From a bacterium (lineage in GTDB: Bacteria > JAHJDO01): DNA of 5,004 nucleotides. This document shows positions 1 through 4,996 of this stretch, one piece after another. The stretch is taken from assembly GCA_030631525.1 (NCBI GenBank), contig DAOVKY010000078.1:1-5004 (forward strand), read 5' to 3'. The position numbers were made by a program, and so were the translations under genes. Every line of letters starts with the position of its first letter. Position 1 is the stretch's first letter. The notes under the pieces were generated by a model that worked only from the letters and a program-made list of their open reading frames with translations, made no database searches and was not told the DNA's origin.

Positions 1-150
1 AGGCTTTGCCGGCTCTGCAGGACTTGGTAATCCACCTGCTAAGGAAGAGACCGACAAGAAAAAAAACAATAAAATACTGCAAGTATAAGTAAGGCACAGA
101 GGCACAAAGGCACAAAGTTTTAAATTTTTAATTTTTAATTGAAGATTCAT
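1..150 (-). CDS. alternative: 5' end of a possible secreted-protein gene
   Basis: The minus strand is open from ATG at 150 through the window edge (50 codons). The N-terminus carries a few lysines (MNLQLKIKNLK), then a long hydrophobic stretch (about residues 12-37, including SILLFFFLSVSSLAGG), then a Pro/Ala-rich segment (LPSPAEPAKP). This resembles a Sec signal peptide with its cleavage region. A TTGACA box lies upstream at 190-195. Against it: no Shine-Dalgarno site precedes the ATG, part of the hydrophobic run is encoded by the octamer repeat, and poly-A on the opposite strand would give a Phe/Leu run by chance. It competes with the plus-strand reading at 2-88. No function can be assigned. 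Confidence 0.25.
   Translation of the reverse strand, partial: MNLQLKIKNLKLCAFVPLCLTYTCSILLFFFLSVSSLAGGLPSPAEPAKP
2..88 (+). CDS. 3' end of a possible plus-strand gene, product unknown
   Basis: An open frame enters from the left edge and ends at TAA (86-88), giving 28 residues. It starts Gly/Ala-rich (GFAGSAGLGNPP) and finishes in a charged, lysine-rich tail (KEETDKKKNNK). Purines occupy the first codon position in 21 of 28 codons, as is usual for real coding sequence, and the frame stops just before the octamer array at 93, as expected if that array is intergenic. If real, the gene converges on the minus-strand operon. The family cannot be recognised from this fragment. It excludes the minus-strand reading of the same DNA (1-150), and another plus frame is also open to 92, so the evidence is weak. 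Confidence 0.35.
   Translation, partial: GFAGSAGLGNPPAKEETDKKKNNKILQV
93..116. repeat. three tandem 8-bp units, GGCACARA
   Basis: Three contiguous octamers read GGCACAGA, GGCACAAA and GGCACAAA, with no gap between units. The same octamer family occurs inside rpsP (2484-2515) and, inverted, at the right edge (4997-5004). It is therefore a dispersed short tandem repeat and not a chance local run. It lies between the possible plus-strand gene end at 88 and the operon end at 223. Confidence 0.8.
125..138. repeat. two tandem TTTTTAA heptamers
   Basis: Two perfect 7-bp units (125-131 and 132-138) sit in an all-A/T stretch that starts right after the octamer array. The low complexity means chance is possible. 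The adjacency to the octamers suggests a compound intergenic repeat. Confidence 0.45.
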
Positions 151-165
151 AATTTAAGTGTCCAT

Positions 166-195
166 AAGCTATCAAAAATAGAAGGACTATGTCAA
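166..195 (-). promoter_or_regulatory. weak candidate sigma70-type promoter
   Basis: On the minus strand a consensus -35 box TTGACA (195-190) is followed, after 18 bp, by TAGCTT (171-166), which matches three of six TATAAT positions including the conserved TA and final T. It would start transcription near 160, just ahead of the possible minus-strand ORF at 150. The -10 is poor, so this rests mostly on one good hexamer in AT-rich DNA. Confidence 0.2.
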
Positions 196-222
196 CAGAA
201 ATTCAAAACACTATATAGGCTT

Positions 223-1197
223 TTAAAAGGCGTTCTGGATTAGTTTAAAATCAACCATATTCTTTTTTGAATCAAACAGGATAGAGACCACATCAAAACG
301 AAAACAGAGATTTTGATACTTACTTGTTTTAATATATGCCTCTGCAATACGACGAATTCTATTCTGCTTAGCGCGGGTAACTGAACTTTCCGGCGGGCCA
401 AATCTTGGCGAACCAAATCTGTCTGATGAACGGGTTTTAACCTCAATAAATACCAAGGTATCCTTATCCTTTGCAATAATATCTATTTCCCCAAATAGAG
501 ACCTGTGATTTCTTTCAATGATCTTGTATCTCTTTGTCCTGAGGAATCTACATGTAAAGTCTTCTCCGTATTCTCCTAACGATATCTTTCCCATTTGCTT
601 ATTCTCCTTTTCCAGAACGGGAGAAAACGACCTTCTGTGAATAGGAGATATGCCAAACCTTGCTATTGCCTCAAGATGAAACTGCGTAGCGTATCCCTTA
701 TGTTTTTCAAAGCCATATAGAGGGTACTGCTTTGCGTAATCTATCATTATTCTGTCTCTTGTAACTTTTGCAAGAATAGACGCTGCAGCTATAGACGCAC
801 TTTTTGAATCACCTTTAACAATTGCTATCTGCGGCTTTTTTAAGCTTGATACTCTTAATCCGTCAACTAATATGCATTCCGGGGAGATATTTAAATTATC
901 AATTGCTCTATTCATAGCGCGGTGTGTGGCAGCCAATATATTGATTTTATCTACTTCTTCTGTATCTGCAATTCCAATACCAACACTTAGCGATGCATCA
1001 TGTATTTGATTAAATAAACTATCTCTTTTTTTTGGACTGAGCTTTTTAGAATCGTTTAAGCCTCGGATATTACAACATTTAGGAAGGATTACCGCACCCG
1101 CAACAACTGGCCCTGCAAGGGGACCTCTGCCAGCTTCATCCAGCCCTGCAATTAAGTTTTTGCCCTGCGCATATAACTTGTTTTCATAAAAAAACAT
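223..1197 (-). CDS. rnhB: RNase HII fused to a YraN/UPF0102 nuclease-fold domain
   Basis: This 324-residue, two-domain protein starts at the ATG at 1197, four bases after the rplS stop. Residues 1-195 are RNase HII, which cuts the RNA strand of RNA-DNA hybrids and starts removal of ribonucleotides misincorporated into DNA. The motif GLDEAGRGPLAGP is at 18-30, and the four metal-binding acids are D20, E21, D112 (LVDG) and D130 (KGDSKS); HKGY and HRRSF motifs follow near the domain end. Residues 202-324 match YraN/UPF0102, a PD-(D/E)XK nuclease-like family without a settled function: GEYGED near 209, GEIDII (E237, D239), FIEVKTR (E252, K254), and RFDVV and NAF near the C-terminus. The linker is only a few residues. 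An in-frame GTG at 1263 would add 22 mostly basic residues overlapping rplS; I reject it because RNase HII proteins normally begin near the ATG used here. No strong Shine-Dalgarno site precedes it, so coupling to rplS translation is likely. Both active-site sets look intact. Confidence 0.93.
   Translation of the reverse strand: MFFYENKLYAQGKNLIAGLDEAGRGPLAGPVVAGAVILPKCCNIRGLNDSKKLSPKKRDSLFNQIHDASLSVGIGIADTEEVDKINILAATHRAMNRAIDNLNISPECILVDGLRVSSLKKPQIAIVKGDSKSASIAAASILAKVTRDRIMIDYAKQYPLYGFEKHKGYATQFHLEAIARFGISPIHRRSFSPVLEKENKQMGKISLGEYGEDFTCRFLRTKRYKIIERNHRSLFGEIDIIAKDKDTLVFIEVKTRSSDRFGSPRFGPPESSVTRAKQNRIRRIAEAYIKTSKYQNLCFRFDVVSILFDSKKNMVDFKLIQNAF
391..420 (-). repeat. 15-bp tandem duplication within the YraN domain
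   Basis: Two codon-aligned 15-bp units (406-420 and 391-405) agree at 12 of 15 bases. They encode RFGSP and RFGPP back to back (residues 260-269). YraN proteins normally have a single such FGxP segment between the EVKTR motif and the VTxxKQ helix. Removing one copy gives the usual spacing, so this is probably a fixed in-frame slippage duplication. Confidence 0.65.
592..611 (-). promoter_or_regulatory. internal ribosome binding site and ATG for a separate YraN
   Basis: Inside the fused ORF, AAAAGGAG (611-604) precedes an in-frame ATG (594-592) by 9 nt. The ATG encodes M202, the exact point where the YraN domain begins (MGKISLGEYGED). Spacing and strength match the sites of rpsP and ffh in this window. 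A free YraN of 123 residues could therefore be made alongside the fusion. The site is seen directly; its use is inferred. Confidence 0.6.
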
Positions 1198-1201
1198 GCA
1201 T

Positions 1202-1621
1202 CTAAGTTTTTTTAATCTGTTTTTTCTTTTCCTTAACCTTAGCCGCTTTTCCAACTCTTTCACGCAGATAATATAATTTTGCCCTTCTGACAGCGCCTAG
1301 TCTTACAACTTCGATCTTTGTAATATTCGGAGAATGTAAAGGAAATATTCTTTCCACTCCCTCGCCATAACTGACTTTTCTTACTGTAAAGGTTTCGCTG
1401 ATGCCACCTCCTTTTCTTCTAATCACAATGCCCTGAAATACTTGAACACGTTCTTTTATCTCTGTCTTTCCTTTCTTCTGCCCCATCTTCCCCTTTTTCG
1501 CTGCTGTCTTTTCTACTATCTTTACATGAACCTTAACTGTATCTCCTACATGGAAATCTGGGATACTGTCTTTTCTTTGCAGCTTACTTATTCCGTCCAG
1601 AATACTTCCTATATTAGACAT
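1202..1621 (-). CDS. rplS: 50S ribosomal protein L19
   Basis: L19 is a large-subunit protein at the interface with the 30S subunit. The family signature is clear: FHVGDTVKVHVK near residues 23-34, VFQGIVIRRKGGGISETFTVRK at 61-82, then SYGEGVERIFPLHSPNI and RLGAVRRAKLYYLRE at 108-121. At 139 residues it is longer than the usual 115 or so. The extra length is a lysine/glycine-rich insert of about 16 residues (roughly 38-54) in the loop where other L19s go directly from VxEG to xRxQ, plus a short basic tail (KKKQIKKT). The start is secure: AGGAGGAG (1634-1627) lies 5 nt ahead of the ATG, the best ribosome binding site in the window, as suits an abundant protein. It follows trmD by 24 nt and precedes rnhB by 4 nt. 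Confidence 0.96.
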   Translation of the reverse strand: MSNIGSILDGISKLQRKDSIPDFHVGDTVKVHVKIVEKTAAKKGKMGQKKGKTEIKERVQVFQGIVIRRKGGGISETFTVRKVSYGEGVERIFPLHSPNITKIEVVRLGAVRRAKLYYLRERVGKAAKVKEKKKQIKKT

Positions 1622-1626
1622 ATCAT

Positions 1627-1634
1627 CTCCTCCT
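1627..1634 (-). promoter_or_regulatory. strong Shine-Dalgarno site of rplS
   Basis: AGGAGGAG reads on the minus strand just ahead of the ATG at 1621. Its near-perfect complementarity to the 16S rRNA 3' end contrasts with the weak site of upstream trmD. This may let L19 be made in large excess over TrmD from the same mRNA, as is known for this operon in E. coli. Confidence 0.8.
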
Positions 1635-1645
1635 GAAAAGTTGTC

Positions 1646-2347
1646 TTAATTTTTTAAAATATTATTTTCTAAAATATCAGGTCTTCTTAATCGTGTTCTT
1701 TCTGAAGATCTTTTCTTTCTCCATAACTCTATTTGATTATGATTGCCGCTAAGCAGGACCTGCGGAACCTCAAGCCCTCTGAATACAGGCGGCCTTGTAT
1801 ATTGAGGATACCCTAAAAAAGAACCAAAGAAAGAGTCAGTTTTTATAGAATCCTGATTGCCAAGCACGCCGGGTATTAATCGCACAACAGTATCAATAAT
1901 AACCATTGCTGGCAATTCACCTCCTGTTAGCACATAATCACCTATTGAAATTTCCATGTCAGCTAGATTGCGAATTCGTTCATCAACGCCTTCATATCTT
2001 CCGCATATAAATATCAGGGTATGTTTCTCTTTTAACTCCTTTGCCATATCCTGATTGAATCTTTCCCCTTGTGGACAGGTAAGAATAACAGATATGTTCT
2101 TGGCTTCAATCTTGCATTCTCCCTTTATATAATCAACTGCTTTATATACTGGCTCAGGTTTCATAACCATGCCGCAGCCACCGCCATATGGAGTATCATC
2201 TGTAGTTCCTCTCCTATCATCAGCAAAATCCCGAAGATTGTGTATATTTACATCCACGTATCCTCTTTCCTGTGCTTTTCCTAATATGCTCTGATGCAGA
2301 GGATATTTAAACATATCCGGGAATATTGTGAGAACATGTATTATCAT
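1646..2347 (-). CDS. trmD: tRNA (guanine37-N1)-methyltransferase
   Basis: TrmD uses S-adenosylmethionine to make m1G37, next to the anticodon of tRNAs that read CUN, CCN and CGG codons, and so prevents +1 frameshifting. The 233 residues match the family length. Visible are the N-terminal MIIHVLTIFPDMF, TPYGGGCGMVM (52-62), CGRYEGVDERI (115-125), and the trefoil-knot cofactor-binding segment ISIGDYVLTGGELP (133-146). R156 (VRLIPGVLG) and D171 (TDSFF) are at the places of the known catalytic pair, and YPQYTRP (180-186) and LLSGNH (199-204) belong to the C-terminal tRNA-binding part. The start codon shares its A with the rpsP stop (TAATG), with only a weak purine-rich stretch upstream, so translation is probably coupled to rpsP. 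rimM, usually found between these two genes, is absent. Confidence 0.97.
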   Translation of the reverse strand: MIIHVLTIFPDMFKYPLHQSILGKAQERGYVDVNIHNLRDFADDRRGTTDDTPYGGGCGMVMKPEPVYKAVDYIKGECKIEAKNISVILTCPQGERFNQDMAKELKEKHTLIFICGRYEGVDERIRNLADMEISIGDYVLTGGELPAMVIIDTVVRLIPGVLGNQDSIKTDSFFGSFLGYPQYTRPPVFRGLEVPQVLLSGNHNQIELWRKKRSSERTRLRRPDILENNILKN

Positions 2348-2799
2348 TAGTGAGCTCTGCTAAGTTTCTTTTTACTTTTTCTTGGCACTTGCTTCCCTTT
2401 ACTACTCTTCTTGCCCCGCACTGCTTTTGTCCCGGATGTTGTCTTATGCGCAGCTTTTTTACCTGCTTTCTTTTGTTTTTCCCTCTGTGCCTCTGTGCCT
2501 TTGCCACTTTGTGCCTTAATTTCTTCAGCAGGCTTCTTCTCCACTTTTTCTTGCTCCTGGGATTTTTTAGCTTTACGTAATATGCTCTTTACTGTATCAG
2601 AGAGTTGTGCCCCTTTTTTTATCCACATATCCACCTTTTCAATATCAATATCTACCTTTACGGGATTCTCTATTGGGCCATAATGTCCTACCAAGTCCAA
2701 AATCTTTCCTCTGGTAGACACTCTGGAATCAACAGCCACTATCCTGTAATAAGGTTTCTTCTTTGTTCCTACTCTTCTTAATCTAATTCTAACCGGCAT
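2347..2799 (-). CDS. rpsP: 30S ribosomal protein S16 with a long basic tail
   Basis: S16 is a small-subunit assembly protein that binds 16S rRNA. The conserved domain fills residues 1 to about 80: MPVRIRLRRVGTKKKPYYRIV at the start, VDSR, LVGHYGPIENP (36-46), then VDMWIKKGAQLSDTVKSIL (56-74). Typical S16 ends near 80-90 residues, whereas this one has 150. The additional 70 residues are low-complexity Lys/Ala/Gln/Ser/Glu sequence with no hydrophobic core, presumably disordered and rRNA-binding. Residues 96-106 of the tail are encoded by an octamer repeat also present outside genes. The start has AAAAGGAG (2816-2809) 9 nt upstream, 24 nt after ffh. The stop overlaps the trmD start by one base. 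Confidence 0.95.
   Translation of the reverse strand: MPVRIRLRRVGTKKKPYYRIVAVDSRVSTRGKILDLVGHYGPIENPVKVDIDIEKVDMWIKKGAQLSDTVKSILRKAKKSQEQEKVEKKPAEEIKAQSGKGTEAQREKQKKAGKKAAHKTTSGTKAVRGKKSSKGKQVPRKSKKKLSRAH
2484..2515 (-). repeat. octamer repeat array inside the rpsP coding sequence
   Basis: Read on the minus strand, four contiguous octamers are GGCACAAA, GTGGCAAA, GGCACAGA and GGCACAGA; the second is degenerate. They are the same family as the array at 93-116. They encode residues 96-106 of S16 (AQSGKGTEAQR) in the non-conserved tail. Because 8 is not a multiple of 3, the frame of the peptide rotates from unit to unit. Confidence 0.75.
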
Positions 2800-2808
2800 T
2801 TTATCTAT

Positions 2809-2816
2809 CTCCTTTT
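2809..2816 (-). promoter_or_regulatory. Shine-Dalgarno site of rpsP
   Basis: AAAAGGAG lies 9 nt before the ATG at 2799, in the 24-nt gap after ffh. It supports the annotated start, which also yields the conserved MPVRIRL N-terminus. Confidence 0.75.
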
Positions 2817-2823
2817 GTAGTTT

Positions 2824-4146
2824 TTAAATCATTCCGGGGAACAGGCCTTTTCTGCCCAGAGCCCCTCCTTGTTTCATCAGCCCTTTAAGCATTTTTCTTG
2901 ATGCAATAAAATTTTTTATAAGCAGGTTAACATCCTGAATGCTTGTTCCACTGCCTCTGGCTATACGTTTTCGTCTTTGTCCGTTAATTATCTCTATGCT
3001 TATTCTCTCTTCCTTGGTCATTGAATTAATAATTGCTTCCTGTTTCTTTATAGTCCCCTCATCAACCTTTAAATTTTTAAATTGGCCCTGCGCAGGAAGC
3101 ATTTGTAGAATTTCCTGCATTGATCCAAGCTTTCTCATTTGCTTAAGCTGATCAAGAAAATCCTCCAAAGTTAAGGTTTCTTTTCTCATTTTCTTCTCAA
3201 GCTCTTTTTCTTGTTCAGCTTTATCTTTGAATTCCGCCTTATCAATTAAGCTGAGAATATCCCCCATTCCCAGTATTCTTGATGCCATTCTATCCGGATA
3301 AAACAATTCTAAATTATCCAGTTTCTCACCATTTCCAATAAATTTCACAGGCTTGCCTGTAACAGCGCATATAGATATTGCTGCGCCGCCTCTAGCATCT
3401 CCATCCATCTTTGTAAGAATTACACCGTCTATTCCCAGAATATCCTGATATTCCCTTGCTATATTCACTGCGTCCTGACCTGTCATGGCATCTGCTACAA
3501 GTAGAACTTCATGCGCTTTTACAGCCTTTTTCATATCTACCAGCTCTTTCATTAGTTTCTCATCAACATGAAGTCTGCCTGCTGTATCAATAATAACAAT
3601 ATCCTTGTTGTCTCTGGAGGCAAGTTTAACAGCATCAGCTGCAATCTTTACAGGATCATTGCGCCCTGAAAAAACAGGTATATTCAATTGGCTGCCAAGA
3701 ACTTCCAGCTGTTTCACTGCAGCAGGCCTGTATACATCTGCTGCCACGAGAAGGCACTGATGATTCTGTTTTGCGAAATATTTTGCAAGTTTAGCAACCG
3801 TTGTTGTTTTTCCCCCTCCCTGAAGTCCAACTACCATTATAACCGTAGGCTGTCCTTTCGCCATATTGATGCCGCAAGCTGATTTCCCTAAAAGATTGAT
3901 TAGTTCTTCATGTACTACTTTTATAACTTGCTGCCCTGGCTGAAGGCTCCTAAGTACCTGTTGCCCAACTGCTTTTTCACTAATATTTCCAATAAACTCT
4001 TTAACAACCTTATAATTAACATCCGCTTCCAGAAGAACAAGTTGTACCTCCCGTAATGCAGCCTTTATATTATCCTCCGTAAGCCTGCCTGGCTTTCTAA
4101 GATTGCGAAATATGTTCTGAAACTTCTCTGATATTACTTCAAACAT
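2824..4146 (-). CDS. ffh: signal recognition particle GTPase Ffh (SRP54)
   Basis: Ffh binds signal sequences of nascent membrane and secreted proteins, together with 4.5S/SRP RNA, and delivers ribosomes to the receptor FtsY. All domains are visible in the 440 residues: the helical N domain (about 1-95), and the G domain with P-loop GLQGGGKTT (107-115), DVYRPAA (137-143), DTAGR (187-191), TKMD (245-248) and GNGEKLDNLE (271-280). The M domain runs from about 296 and includes the RNA-binding helix-turn-helix segment RRKRIARGSGTSIQDVN (391-407). The C-terminus (GLFPGMI) is typical. The start is supported by TAGGGAG 5 nt upstream, which contains the rpe stop codon; only 9 nt separate the genes, pointing to coupled translation. 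FtsY and the SRP RNA gene are not in the window. Confidence 0.97.
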   Translation of the reverse strand: MFEVISEKFQNIFRNLRKPGRLTEDNIKAALREVQLVLLEADVNYKVVKEFIGNISEKAVGQQVLRSLQPGQQVIKVVHEELINLLGKSACGINMAKGQPTVIMVVGLQGGGKTTTVAKLAKYFAKQNHQCLLVAADVYRPAAVKQLEVLGSQLNIPVFSGRNDPVKIAADAVKLASRDNKDIVIIDTAGRLHVDEKLMKELVDMKKAVKAHEVLLVADAMTGQDAVNIAREYQDILGIDGVILTKMDGDARGGAAISICAVTGKPVKFIGNGEKLDNLELFYPDRMASRILGMGDILSLIDKAEFKDKAEQEKELEKKMRKETLTLEDFLDQLKQMRKLGSMQEILQMLPAQGQFKNLKVDEGTIKKQEAIINSMTKEERISIEIINGQRRKRIARGSGTSIQDVNLLIKNFIASRKMLKGLMKQGGALGRKGLFPGMI

Positions 4147-4151
4147 TATTA

Positions 4152-4158
4152 CTCCCTA
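4152..4158 (-). promoter_or_regulatory. Shine-Dalgarno site of ffh overlapping the rpe stop
   Basis: TAGGGAG on the minus strand lies 5 nt before the ffh ATG (4146), and its first three bases are the rpe stop codon TAG. Ribosomes finishing rpe would cover this site, which suggests linked translation of the two genes. Confidence 0.65.
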
Positions 4159-4800
4159 CCCCCTTAATCCTGCAATTGCTTTCTCTATATCAGGCGCTTT
4201 AAAAACAGCTGTTCCAGCAACCAGTATGTTAGCGCCTGCTTTTACAACATCCGATGCTGTGGTTTCGTCTATACCGCCATCTACCTCTATATCAATAGGT
4301 AATCCTGCATTATCTATCATTTGTTTAAGCTCTTCTATCTTTGGCAGAACAGATCTGATGAATTTTTGTCCGCCAAATCCCGGATTAACAGTCATAAGCA
4401 GAACCATGTCAACCCGTTTCAAAACATGTTCTATACGGACAATAGGTGTAGAAGGGTTAAGAGAAACTCCGACTGTTCTAGAGAATTTTCGTATATGATC
4501 AAGAGTTTTCTGTAAATTCGCACACGCTTCAACATGAACAGTTATAATATCTGCGCCTGCTTCTGCAAAAGCATCTATGTATTTGTCAGGATTTTCAATC
4601 ATTAAATGCACATCAAGCGGAATGTTAATCTTGCCTTTTATGGATTTTACCACTACTGGCCCTATTGTTATATTAGGAACAAAATGCCCATCCATAACAT
4701 CAATATGTATAAGATCCGCTCCTGCTTTTTCAGCCCTGCTCACCTCTTGCCCAAGCCTAGAAAAATCCGCAGAAAGGATTGAAGGCGCTATTTTTATCAT
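4156..4800 (-). CDS. rpe: ribulose-phosphate 3-epimerase
   Basis: This cytosolic TIM-barrel enzyme interconverts D-ribulose 5-phosphate and D-xylulose 5-phosphate in the pentose phosphate pathway (also the Calvin cycle where present). The 214 residues match the family. Visible are IAPSILSADFSRLG (4-17), HIDVMDGHFVPN with metal ligands H32 and D34 (32-43), LDVHLM with H65, MTVNPGFGGQKF (136-147), and VDGGI with D174 (173-177). D34 and D174 are the acid/base pair. The phosphate-binding VAGTAVF (194-200) is also present. The ATG at 4800 gives the family N-terminus; AGGAG (4817-4813) is 12 nt upstream, a slightly long spacing. It appears to be the first gene of the operon, with about 200 non-coding bases ahead of it. 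Confidence 0.97.
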   Translation of the reverse strand: MIKIAPSILSADFSRLGQEVSRAEKAGADLIHIDVMDGHFVPNITIGPVVVKSIKGKINIPLDVHLMIENPDKYIDAFAEAGADIITVHVEACANLQKTLDHIRKFSRTVGVSLNPSTPIVRIEHVLKRVDMVLLMTVNPGFGGQKFIRSVLPKIEELKQMIDNAGLPIDIEVDGGIDETTASDVVKAGANILVAGTAVFKAPDIEKAIAGLRG

Positions 4801-4812
4801 TGTGCCAAATTG

Positions 4813-4817
4813 CTCCT
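4813..4817 (-). promoter_or_regulatory. Shine-Dalgarno site of rpe, long spacing
   Basis: AGGAG lies 12 nt before the ATG at 4800, longer than the 5-9 nt seen at the other genes here. No nearer in-frame start exists, and the protein N-terminus supports this ATG. Confidence 0.55.
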
Positions 4818-4826
4818 ATTTCAAAT

Positions 4827-4853
4827 GTAGGTGTTCAAAATTTTGAACCCTAC
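4827..4853. promoter_or_regulatory. long palindrome in the rpe leader
   Basis: The core GTTCAAAATTTTGAAC (4833-4848) is a perfect 16-bp palindrome. It is extended by GTAGG (4827-4831) on one side and CCTAC (4849-4853) on the other, interrupted only by T4832. This gives a 13-bp inverted repeat with one extra base and no loop. It sits 10 bp upstream of the rpe Shine-Dalgarno site. Zero loop length favours a dimeric repressor operator over an RNA hairpin; a terminator is unlikely because no T-run follows on the minus strand. The regulator is unknown. Confidence 0.55.
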
Positions 4854-4862
4854 TCTTTTAGC

Positions 4863-4891
4863 ACATTTTGTCTTATGTTTCAAGTTGTCAA
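4863..4891 (-). promoter_or_regulatory. candidate rpe-operon promoter
   Basis: A consensus TTGACA (4891-4886) is the best -35 box in the leader. At 17 bp spacing the -10 position holds AAATGT, a poor match, and TAAAAG further downstream is too distant. The position, upstream of the palindrome and the ribosome binding site, is right for the operon, and the palindrome would then fall at or after the start site, as repressor operators often do. The weak -10 keeps this tentative. Confidence 0.3.
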
Positions 4892-4893
4892 GC

Positions 4894-4934
4894 ACATTTA
4901 GAAATGTCCGCTTTTAAAACATTTAGAAATGTCC
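4894..4934. repeat. two identical 16-bp palindromic direct repeats
   Basis: ACATTTAGAAATGTCC occurs at 4894-4909 and again, with no mismatch, at 4919-4934, a 25-bp period. Each copy contains the inverted repeat ACATTT-AG-AAATGT. A related half site, GCACATTT, is at 4861-4868 and also precedes the first copy (4892-4899). Paired palindromic sites like these are either protein-binding sites upstream of the promoter or the subterminal repeats of a transposable element whose end would be the TGTCAA at 4886. No transposase is in view. Confidence 0.7.
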
Positions 4935-4961
4935 TATTTTGTTAAGATTAGTAGTAGTGAT

Positions 4962-4992
4962 TTTTTCTTTTTGATCAAACTTTTTCTTTTTG
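4962..4992. repeat. 12-bp T-rich direct repeat
   Basis: TTTTTCTTTTTG occurs at 4962-4973 and 4981-4992, exactly repeated with a 19-bp period. The small palindrome TTTGATCAAA (4970-4979) bridges them. Low base complexity makes chance or replication slippage plausible; no function is evident. Confidence 0.4.
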
Positions 4993-4996
4993 TTAA

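Noticed and set aside
93..138. Short repeats as a CRISPR array
   Set aside because: Units of 7-8 bp are contiguous with no spacers, and no cas gene is present.
117..158. AT-only inverted segments (AAATT/AATTT) as an intrinsic terminator
   Set aside because: The stem would contain almost no G-C pairs and the arms follow simply from the TTTTTAA repeat.
220..229. CTTTTAAAAG palindrome at the end of the operon as a terminator
   Set aside because: A 10-bp palindrome of nearly pure A/T without a loop or GC stem cannot form a stable terminator, and it overlaps the last codons. No convincing terminator is visible in 89-222.
240..476. 78-residue minus-strand ORF
   Set aside because: It lies wholly inside the YraN domain in another frame and has no recognisable family features.
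1198..1263. GTG start at 1263 adding 22 residues to RNase HII
   Set aside because: The extra segment is almost all Lys/Arg/Leu, overlaps the end of rplS by 62 bases, and is a frame-shifted copy of its lysine codons. The ATG at 1197 gives the normal family N-terminus.
2307..2507. 66-residue basic minus-strand ORF
   Set aside because: It is an alternate frame of the lysine-rich rpsP tail and the trmD start; the lysine codons alone create its composition.
2350..2683. Plus-strand hydrophobic ORFs with Phe/Leu/Cys-rich membrane-like sequence
   Set aside because: They are the antisense of the lysine-rich rpsP sequence, which automatically gives Phe/Leu/Ser codons.
4577..4846. 89-residue plus-strand ORF opposite rpe
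   Set aside because: It is antisense to the well-conserved rpe coding sequence and lacks a ribosome binding site or recognisable domain.
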